Positions 5,807-11,463 of a DNA stretch of 11,463 bases are shown one piece after another. This DNA is from Candidatus Sulfopaludibacter sp. SbA3 (GTDB lineage Bacteria > Acidobacteriota > Terriglobia > Bryobacterales > Bryobacteraceae), in NCBI GenBank assembly GCA_900290315.1, contig OKRF01000489.1, positions 8,447 through 19,909 of the forward strand, written 5' to 3'. How positions within the stretch are numbered: position 1 is the stretch's first letter; every line of letters starts with the position of its first letter. Both the position numbers and the translations under genes were made by a program. The notes beneath the pieces are model-generated. The model was given only the letters and a program-made list of their open reading frames with translations, was not told the origin of the DNA and did no database searches.

Positions 5807-8800
5807 ATGAAATCTTTCGCGACGTGTCTACTCGTGCTGTTATTCACAGCGCTTGCATTTTCCCAGGTCACCACAACCAGCCGTTTAGATGGAACGGTGA
5901 CCGATAGCCAGGGCGCTGCTGTTCCGGGCGCGCAGGTCCAAGTCGTTTTGGGCAGCAGCAATCAAGCCTTCAAAGTGGCTTCCGACGAAAAAGGCTACTG
6001 GGCCATTCCCAGTCTGGCGAGCGGAGTTTACAAGGTGACCGTGACTCGCCAGGGCTTCAAAACGGCGGCGGCGGAGAATGTCCAGCTCGATGCCGGTGTG
6101 CCGGCCACGGTCAATGTGACACTCGAAGTGGGCGCCTTGAGCGAGACCATCGAAGTGACGGCCGGCGCCGATATCGTGCAGGCCGATACGGCCACGATCA
6201 CCAGCAACCTGCAAGGCACCCAGATCCACGATCTGCCATTCACCAGCCACAACGTGACCGAGTTGATTGCCACGCAACCGGGGACGCAGGCAAGTGACGG
6301 AGTTCGCTATTCGACCATCAATGGCCTGCCGCAGAACACCATCAACATCACCATCGATGGCATCAACGTGCAGGACAACACCACCCGGAGCAATCCGGAT
6401 GCGATCTTCAATGCCGTGCAGCCGCGTACCGAAGCCATCGAAGAGATGACTTTGACCACAGCGGCGGCCGGCGCCGACAGCTCCGGTGAAGGCGCGGTGC
6501 AGATCAAGTTCGTCACCAAGAGTGGATCGAACACGTTTCACGGCGGGCTGTTTGAGACCAACCGCAACGCCGCATTCGAAGCCAACTACTTTTTCAATGG
6601 CCTCGCCGGCATCGCCAAAGACCGTCTGAACCTCAACCAATATGGCTGGAGCATCGGCGGTCCGGTGAAAAAGAACAAGCTCTTCTTCTTCCATTCCTTC
6701 GAGTTTTTCGACTTGCCCCAGTCGTTTGGTGAGACCGGCACATGGCTCACGCCGACTGCCGGGACGGGCGTTTTTACCTACAGCGCGGCTGGTGCGGTGC
6801 GGACTGTGAACCTTTACCAGCTCGCGCAAGCTGCGGACGCTTCGCTGCCGGCCGGAGTCCGCGCCTTCCCGACTGCGGGCGACCCAACGCTGGCGAAGAC
6901 CTATTCGCTGATCAACCAGCTCACCAGCAGCGGTGGTTCGCTGGCGAACCGCATCGCCACGAATAACGATTACAACCGCCAGAATTTCACCTGGGGACCC
7001 AAGGCGGTCAATAACCGGAAGTTCGAAACCGCGCGCGTCGACTATAACCTCACTGAAAAGCACCACATCAACTTTGTGTGGAACTATCAGGTTAACGATC
7101 GCGCTCCAGACGGCCTGAATGGCACCCTGGCCATTCTGCCCGGCACTGGCACCCAGTTGGGCGCATCCGACCTGGATGGACAGTACGGCATCAACTGGAC
7201 AGGAAGCCTCGGTGTGCGGAGTGTAATCACGCCAAACGTCACCAACGAATTCACCGGCGGCATCCAAGGCGGCACTAACGCGCTGGGCGCCGGCATGTCC
7301 CCGGCCGATTACAGTATCTGGAACGGCAGACTGGTGAGCTTTGCCGGATACATGACCAACCCTTACACCGGAAGTTACCTGGGATACGCTCCGCGCAGCG
7401 CCCCCGTATATCAGATCAACGATAACGTGACTTATCTGAAGAAGAATCACCTGTTCAACTTCGGTGGCAACTTTACTCAGGTCAGTGCGTGGTCGGCCTC
7501 ATCGAATTCGTCGCTGCTCAATACGGTGGCGCTGGGGCAGGCCACCGGCGATCCCGATAATACCGGCGCTACGTCGCTGTTCACCACCGCCAACTTCCCC
7601 GGCGCCAGCGCCACGCAACTGAGCGACGCGTCCAACCTCTACGCGATCCTGGCGGGCCGGGTCTCTTCGGTGACCAGTTCCGCCGTGCTCAACGAGCAGA
7701 CCAGGACGTACGGCCCCAATTACACGGTGGATCGCAATCACATGCGCGAATTTGCCCTGTTCGCTTCCGACACCTGGCGCGCCACCTCGAATCTCACGGT
7801 GACGCTGGGGGTGCGGTGGGACCGGCAGAATCCGATTGCCAACCTCGATAACCTGTACACCCGGCCGGGATTCGCCGGCCTGTATGGAGTTTCGGGCGTG
7901 GGCCATCTCTTCCAGCCGGGCGTTCTGGACGGTTCCGTGCCGGCCTTCTCGCTGGCCGGGGACGGCAGGGGTTTCGACCCGGGCGCCGGCCACTTTAGTC
8001 CTTCTGTGGGGATTGCGTACAGGATTCCCAAGGGCGGCTTGCTCCGCTGGCTGACCGGCGATGAGGCGGTGGTGCGCGGAGGCTTCAGCGTTTCCACGAA
8101 TCGCCAGGGCATCGGCTTCCTGGATGGAATCTGGAGCGGCAACCAGGGCCGCAGCTTGAGCACCAGCACCAGCCCTTCCACCACGCCGAGCGTGTTTGGA
8201 GCGGGCAATGTGCTGTTTAGCGATCCGGTTTTGCCCTCGCTGGCGCCCACCAGCCTGGTTCCCAGCTTCCCCAATCCCACTTTCCCACTGGCGGTACAGA
8301 GCGGTCAAAACGTGGAGGATTACAATCCCAACATCAAGCCCGAATATGTGGAGAGCTGGACCCTCGGGTTCCAACGGCCGCTCGGCAAGGACACCGTGGT
8401 GGAACTTCGTTATGTGGCCGACCACGGCGCGGACCTCTGGGGCACCGTCAATCTCAATGAGACCAACATCCTGGAAAGCGGCTTCCTGAGCCAGTTCCAG
8501 GCGGCTCAGAACAATCTGGCCATTGCCAACGGCCTCACCGTGCCGCAACTTCTGGACCCCAGGAACGCCTCGCTGATCAAGGTCATAAACTTCGGCAATT
8601 CTGGCCTGCCGGGACAAGTGGCCGTGCCGATGCTCACTACCGCCCTGGGAACCAGCACCGATCAAACCACCGCCACTCAGCTTTTCCAGGGTCAGGCCGG
8701 TGCCACTGCCAATGGCATCGCCGGCAATGCTACCCGTATGGCCAACCTGGTGAAGGCCGGTTATCCCATCAATCTGTTCCAGGTGAATCCGAATAACGGC

Positions 8801-9676
8801 GGCGCGTCCACCATGCTGACCAATCGGAATTCGAGCACTTACAACTCCGGACAGATCGAAATCCGGCGGCGGTTGGCGAGCGGCCTGCAGGTTCAGGGCA
8901 GCTACGTCTTCTCCAAGTCGTTAACCGATGCGAATACTCCCACGCTGCGCAACTGGGGCGGCGAAAAAGGCCCGACCGCCTTCGATATCCGCCACGGCAT
9001 CAAGGCGACCTGGGTCTACCAGCTTCCCTTCGGCTCCGGGCGCTCCTTCCTTTCCAGCGCGCATGGTGTGGTCGGCAGAATCGTGAGCGGGTGGGAGATG
9101 GCCGGGGTGGGACGCCTGCAGAGCGGAACGCCGGTCAATTTCCAGAGTGGACGGGCCACGTTCAATCAAAACGATGGCGGCGTGGTGCTGCATAACATCA
9201 CTACCGGCCAGTTACAGAGCCTGATGGGTTTGAACTTCACCAGCCAGGTCAACTCCAGTGGGTCAGTTACCGGGACCGCTTATTATCTGCCGCAGTCGTT
9301 CGTACAGAACACGCTGGCGGCGTTCGGCATCAGCGGCACGCTCGATCCCAATGCGCCTTACCTGGGACCATGCAGCACCTCGGGCCAGGTCTGCGACCAC
9401 GTTTTCATCTGGGGCCCGTGGCTTTCCAAGTGGGATGTGAGCATGGTCAAGAGGACCCAGATCAAGGAGCGGCTCAACGTTGAGTTCCGCGTGCAGGCGT
9501 TAAACGTTTTCAACCATCCGAACATTCTCAGCCCCGTCGGTAATGCTACGGGCGGCAGCGTCGCGAGCACGGTCGGTTCCGCTTTCGGGCAGACGGGCCA
9601 GGCGTTCCGTGATTTCAACAACACCAACGACCCGGGCTCCCGAACCCTGGAGTTTGTAATGAGAGTCAACTTCTAG
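5807..9676 (+). CDS. TonB-dependent receptor, Oar-like, with carboxypeptidase-regulatory-like domain
   Basis: A 1289-residue outer-membrane receptor. Residues 1-20 are a signal peptide (hydrophobic core LLVLLFTALAF, then SQ). Residues about 24-108 form a carboxypeptidase-regulatory-like beta-sandwich (LDGTVTDSQGAAVPGAQVQV, then GYWAIPSLASGVYKVTVTRQGF). Residues about 112-250 are the TonB plug, with the interior GLPQNTINITIDGINVQD and EAIEEMTLTT. The remainder is the 22-strand-type barrel, including the landmark IGGPVKKNKLFFFHSFE and the end TLEFVMRVNF with a terminal Phe. This architecture is typical of the large Oar/SusC-related receptors expanded in Acidobacteriota. They take up large substrates, often glycans or peptides, using proton-motive force through TonB; the ligand cannot be inferred. 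No SusD-like lipoprotein gene is beside it. The gene lies between two copies of the same repeat mosaic and converges with a TonB-domain gene. Confidence 0.93.
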   Translation: MKSFATCLLVLLFTALAFSQVTTTSRLDGTVTDSQGAAVPGAQVQVVLGSSNQAFKVASDEKGYWAIPSLASGVYKVTVTRQGFKTAAAENVQLDAGVPATVNVTLEVGALSETIEVTAGADIVQADTATITSNLQGTQIHDLPFTSHNVTELIATQPGTQASDGVRYSTINGLPQNTINITIDGINVQDNTTRSNPDAIFNAVQPRTEAIEEMTLTTAAAGADSSGEGAVQIKFVTKSGSNTFHGGLFETNRNAAFEANYFFNGLAGIAKDRLNLNQYGWSIGGPVKKNKLFFFHSFEFFDLPQSFGETGTWLTPTAGTGVFTYSAAGAVRTVNLYQLAQAADASLPAGVRAFPTAGDPTLAKTYSLINQLTSSGGSLANRIATNNDYNRQNFTWGPKAVNNRKFETARVDYNLTEKHHINFVWNYQVNDRAPDGLNGTLAILPGTGTQLGASDLDGQYGINWTGSLGVRSVITPNVTNEFTGGIQGGTNALGAGMSPADYSIWNGRLVSFAGYMTNPYTGSYLGYAPRSAPVYQINDNVTYLKKNHLFNFGGNFTQVSAWSASSNSSLLNTVALGQATGDPDNTGATSLFTTANFPGASATQLSDASNLYAILAGRVSSVTSSAVLNEQTRTYGPNYTVDRNHMREFALFASDTWRATSNLTVTLGVRWDRQNPIANLDNLYTRPGFAGLYGVSGVGHLFQPGVLDGSVPAFSLAGDGRGFDPGAGHFSPSVGIAYRIPKGGLLRWLTGDEAVVRGGFSVSTNRQGIGFLDGIWSGNQGRSLSTSTSPSTTPSVFGAGNVLFSDPVLPSLAPTSLVPSFPNPTFPLAVQSGQNVEDYNPNIKPEYVESWTLGFQRPLGKDTVVELRYVADHGADLWGTVNLNETNILESGFLSQFQAAQNNLAIANGLTVPQLLDPRNASLIKVINFGNSGLPGQVAVPMLTTALGTSTDQTTATQLFQGQAGATANGIAGNATRMANLVKAGYPINLFQVNPNNGGASTMLTNRNSSTYNSGQIEIRRRLASGLQVQGSYVFSKSLTDANTPTLRNWGGEKGPTAFDIRHGIKATWVYQLPFGSGRSFLSSAHGVVGRIVSGWEMAGVGRLQSGTPVNFQSGRATFNQNDGGVVLHNITTGQLQSLMGLNFTSQVNSSGSVTGTAYYLPQSFVQNTLAAFGISGTLDPNAPYLGPCSTSGQVCDHVFIWGPWLSKWDVSMVKRTQIKERLNVEFRVQALNVFNHPNILSPVGNATGGSVASTVGSAFGQTGQAFRDFNNTNDPGSRTLEFVMRVNF

Positions 9677-9711
9677 AGTGTCCGGCTCGACGGGCGAAAG
9701 CGTGCACCGCA

Positions 9712-9772
9712 GGTCAGACTTCTCTGTCCCGCGGCGCCGCTTTTGCGCCGTCGCGGACAGAGCGGTCTGACC
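9712..9772. repeat. Long imperfect inverted repeat downstream of the receptor gene
   Basis: Outer arms GGTCAGAC (9712-9719) and GTCTGACC (9765-9772) are perfect. After a 2x2 internal loop, CTCTGTCC (9722-9729) pairs with GGACAGAG (9755-9762). Then, past one bulged C, GCG pairs with CGC and further GC-rich pairing is possible over a loop that contains TTTT. It starts 36 bases after the receptor stop. There is no T-tract on either side, so it is not a textbook intrinsic terminator. It could stabilise the mRNA 3' end, act as a Rho-assisted terminator, or be a small dispersed palindromic element. Confidence 0.65.
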
Positions 9773-9792
9773 CTAAACCCGCGTGCTTCAGG

Positions 9793-9833
9793 CTCAAAAA
9801 TCCCGAGCCGTGTGTCCGCCGCAAATCCGTGCC
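9793..9833 (-). repeat. Repeat module R2, copy B (inverted)
   Basis: This is the reverse complement of 5409-5448 with several substitutions; the core TCCGCCGCAAATCCGTGCC is shared. Its right end runs directly into module R1 copy B, whereas in the other intergenic region R1 and R2 are about 140 bases apart. Confidence 0.6.
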
Positions 9834-9939
9834 ACCCTCCCTCGAAAATCCAGTACCGGCGACAAGATCGCCGGCGTTACCACGCCTATTTTCATACCCA
9901 TCGTTGCCCGCGCGCGGGCACCCCACCAGGCTCGAAATG
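9829..9939 (+). repeat. Intergenic repeat module R1, copy B
   Basis: Near-identical to 5136-5243 and in the same orientation. Differences are a 4-base insertion after GTGCCACCC, one missing base after GTTACC, and a few substitutions. The stem CCGGCGA/TCGCCGG (9856-9874) and the 16-bp palindrome TGCCCGCGCGCGGGCA (9905-9920) are conserved exactly. The right-hand terminal inverted repeat of copy A is missing here. Confidence 0.75.
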
Positions 9940-9942
9940 CCC

Positions 9943-9975
9943 GGCTCTAGTTTGCCCCTTCACGAGATCCCGGCG
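9943..9975 (-). repeat. Repeat module R3, copy B (inverted)
   Basis: Reverse complement of 5336-5368 at about 28 of 33 bases by eye. It ends 12 bases from the stop codon of the TonB-domain gene, so the repeat mosaic fills almost the whole gap between the two convergent genes. Confidence 0.5.
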
Positions 9976-9987
9976 CCTGCCAATTTC

Positions 9988-11007
9988 CTACTGCAGCGGG
10001 AATGGCACGCTCACCGTAGTAGATACCTGGACCGGGTCTCCGTTGAGTAACGTAGGACTGTAGACCCACTGCATCACCGCTTGCTGTGCCGCTGCCGCCA
10101 GCAGGGGATGGCCGTCAATCACCGTGGTGCTCGCAACGGTCCCTTCTTTCGAAATCAGGATCTGCAACTCCACCGTCCCCGAAATGCCGGCGTCCTTCGC
10201 GGCCTGCGGGTACACCGGCGCGACTTCATGCTGCAGTTTAGCCCTCTGCACATTGCCGCCGACGCGGATGAGCGAGGGTTGCGGCGGCTTCGGTTCGGCG
10301 GTAGCGGCATCGAGCGTGCTGGTATGACCCTCCAGACGGAACGGCATGACCACGCGCGCCCGTACTACCGTGGGAACGCCATTTTGCAGCACCGGCGTGA
10401 ACGTCCACTGCTTCACTGTATTCACGGCGTCGGTGGCTAACATCGGCAAGCCATTCTCCACGCTGGCATCCGTCACGCGGCCATCCGTCCCGATGGTCAC
10501 AATCAAATGCACATCGCCCCCAAACGGAGACACGGGAGGAGCCACCTGGTGCACCACCGCCGGTGCCGGCACCAGCGGCGGTCCCGCCAAAGCCTGCGCT
10601 CGCGCTTGATTGACAAACCCTTCAGGAGTAGGTGGAGGCGGAGGCCCCATCCGAACCACTGCTCCCGGAGGCAACTGGCTCCTGTTGATACTCTGCGACC
10701 GGGCCACCAGCCTGTTGCCTAAGTCCACGATGGAAACCAGAGCGGGATGCGCATTCACATCCAGGGGCGCGGATCCGTAAGGGCTCTGTGTGCGGCCTGC
10801 CGCGGCCAACTGGTTGCCGGCGTACGAGAGCAGCGAGCCGTCGCTGGAGGCTTCCAGTTCGCTGCTGGCCTTAGCGGCGAAACCCGGATTGGCCGACGCC
10901 GCGGGATACAACGGGTCACCCGAACTCGCCAGGATTGCCTGCACGTACAGCCGCCCCAGTTGTTGCGTGTATGCGTTATTCCGGCTATCGAGAGAGCGCG
11001 CCGCCAT
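9988..11007 (-). CDS. Tandem TonB C-terminal domain protein, 3' half of a frameshifted gene
   Basis: 339 residues from the ATG at 11007, but probably the second half of one gene with the frame at 10985-11463. Residues 1-30 (SLDSRNNAYTQQLGRLYVQAIL) continue a TPR-like helix pattern that begins in the other frame. A Pro-rich linker (GPPPPPTPEG, 121-130) leads to a first TonB C-terminal-like domain (about 163-225: GGDVHLIVTIGTDGRV to VKQWTFTPVLQNG). A second, fuller one follows (about 247-338: IRVGGNVQRAKL, VAPVYPQAAKDAGISGTVEL, VMQWVYSPTLLNGDPV). Such domains normally contact the TonB box of outer-membrane receptors from the periplasm. This half has no signal peptide or membrane anchor, and its ATG has no ribosome-binding site, so alone it would stay in the cytoplasm. 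It converges with the receptor gene. Confidence 0.8.
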   Translation of the reverse strand: MAARSLDSRNNAYTQQLGRLYVQAILASSGDPLYPAASANPGFAAKASSELEASSDGSLLSYAGNQLAAAGRTQSPYGSAPLDVNAHPALVSIVDLGNRLVARSQSINRSQLPPGAVVRMGPPPPPTPEGFVNQARAQALAGPPLVPAPAVVHQVAPPVSPFGGDVHLIVTIGTDGRVTDASVENGLPMLATDAVNTVKQWTFTPVLQNGVPTVVRARVVMPFRLEGHTSTLDAATAEPKPPQPSLIRVGGNVQRAKLQHEVAPVYPQAAKDAGISGTVELQILISKEGTVASTTVIDGHPLLAAAAQQAVMQWVYSPTLLNGDPVQVSTTVSVPFPLQ

Positions 11008-11463
11008 CAGCAGCCGCTAGCAGCCGCTCGGCTTCATCCGCATCCGCGCCGGCCTGCCCGAAGAACCGCGCCGCATTCGCCAGCACGTGCGCATCGCCGC
11101 CGTGCACCGCCACCTGCTGCCGCCACAATCCCGCCGCGGTCTGGTAATCCTTCTCATCGTTCAACGCCGTAGTGCGCGGCGAAATGCCCACGGAATTCAG
11201 ACTGGTCAGGTCCGACTCCGGATGGTTCTGGATCATCCAGAAAATATGGTTGAGCCGGGGCTGCTTGATGGAATAAAGATAGTAGTCGCGCACCAGCTTA
11301 CTGCGCGCTTCCAGATCGTCGGGATGGGCCGCCACGAACTGCTCCATCTGCGCGAAATCCGGCTGCTGCGCTGCCGCCCCTGCCGTCTGCTGCTGCTCTT
11401 GCGCCTGCGCCGGAACCAGTTGCGCTACCGATGCTACATAGATCAAAGGCAGACTGCATGCCA
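10985..11463 (-). CDS. Exported TPR-like protein, 5' half of a frameshifted TonB-domain gene (start outside window)
   Basis: The frame is open to the right window edge, so the start is outside. The visible residues begin ACSLPLIYVASVAQLVPAQAQ, which reads as the end of a signal peptide cut near AQA; the TTG at 11446 inside it is not a likely start. A low-complexity Gln/Ala stretch follows, then helical pairs (FVAAHPDDLEARSKLVRDYY, HIFWMIQNHPES, LWRQQVAVHGGDAHVLANAARFF, ADEAERLL) resembling TPR-type repeats. The frame then runs into AAADGGALSR and a TAG at 10985. The break coincides with a 10-bp tandem duplication at 11011-11030. Removing one unit restores AERLLMAARSLDSRNN, continuous with the TonB-domain frame. 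So this is probably a disrupted gene, or one needing recoding. A sequencing or assembly error cannot be excluded. Confidence 0.75.
   Translation of the reverse strand, partial: ACSLPLIYVASVAQLVPAQAQEQQQTAGAAAQQPDFAQMEQFVAAHPDDLEARSKLVRDYYLYSIKQPRLNHIFWMIQNHPESDLTSLNSVGISPRTTALNDEKDYQTAAGLWRQQVAVHGGDAHVLANAARFFGQAGADADEAERLLAAADGGALSR
11011..11030. repeat. 10-bp tandem duplication causing the frameshift
   Basis: CAGCCGCTAG (11011-11020) is followed immediately by CAGCCGCTCG (11021-11030), identical at nine of ten bases. Ten extra bases shift the reading frame by one. Deleting one unit joins the two minus-strand frames into one continuous protein, with DEAERLLMAARSLDSR across the join. This supports a slippage-type duplication inside a formerly intact gene. 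Confidence 0.7.

Larger units (their letters stand above)
9677..9987. other. Repeat-rich intergenic region between receptor and TonB-domain gene
   Basis: These 311 bases lie between two convergent stops and hold no credible gene. In order: a long imperfect hairpin (9712-9772), repeat module R2 inverted (9793-9833), module R1 direct (9829-9939), and module R3 inverted (9943-9975), which ends 12 bases before the stop of the TonB-domain gene. Open frames here (for example on the minus strand 9714-9926) translate repeat sequence. Peptides such as GNAGDLVAGT are also produced by the other copy, which marks them as by-products of the repeat. Confidence 0.6.

Noticed and set aside
5885..7450. 521-codon open frame antisense to the receptor gene
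   Set aside because: It lies wholly opposite the well-supported receptor coding sequence, has no recognisable domain, and has the Arg/Val/Gly-rich texture expected of a codon-bias shadow.
7499..8665. 388-codon antisense open frame within the receptor gene
   Set aside because: Shadow of the receptor frame; no ribosome-binding site, signal peptide or family motif.
9714..9926. 70-codon minus-strand open frame in the second repeat region
   Set aside because: It consists of repeat and hairpin sequence; the shared peptide GNAGDLVAGT with the other copy shows it is repeat-derived.
1..11463. tRNA, rRNA, CRISPR array, riboswitch, phage genes or secondary-metabolite cluster
   Set aside because: None of the characteristic sequences, repeat-spacer patterns or gene families was found on either strand by reading.

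Overview
The window reads as a GC-rich chromosomal segment of an Acidobacteriota member, with Bryobacterales/Solibacter-like or Terriglobales-like affinity. This is inferred from gene families, not from a marker gene. The pointers are a very large Oar-type TonB-dependent receptor with an N-terminal carboxypeptidase-regulatory-like domain, a TPR-like protein ending in tandem TonB C-terminal domains with an RVGGNVQ motif, a secreted imidazolonepropionase-like amidohydrolase with a long N-terminal extension, and a small helical protein with an N-terminal RHGLTG motif. No rRNA, tRNA, CRISPR array, integrase or transposase is visible.

Layout, left to right. (1) 1-1364, plus: the C-terminal part of an outer-membrane beta-barrel protein whose start lies left of the window. 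It is followed by a dense G-run tract and a terminator-like hairpin. (2) 1499-2152, minus: a 217-aa helical protein of unknown function. (3) 2445-3068, plus: a six-helix membrane protein. Its 3' end overlaps the next gene tail-to-tail by 11 bp. (4) 3058-5043, minus: an exported metal-dependent amidohydrolase with a good promoter and a very short leader. (5) 5044-5806: a repeat-rich intergenic region. (6) 5807-9676, plus: the TonB-dependent receptor. (7) 9677-9987: a second repeat-rich intergenic region, starting with a strong imperfect hairpin. (8) 9988-11463, minus: what looks like one gene (signal peptide, TPR-like helices, two TonB C-terminal domains) split in two frames by a 10-bp tandem duplication at 11011-11030.

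Functional links. The receptor and the convergent TonB-domain gene plausibly belong to the same outer-membrane energised-transport theme, but nothing in the sequence proves they are partners. The amidohydrolase acts in the periplasm or outside the cell, and its substrate cannot be read from sequence.

The two observations most worth following are the frameshift that separates the signal peptide from the TonB domains, and the pair of mosaic intergenic repeats. The same three modules, in different order and orientation, bracket the receptor gene. I do not see a convincing multi-gene undescribed system such as a defence island, biosynthetic cluster or phage.
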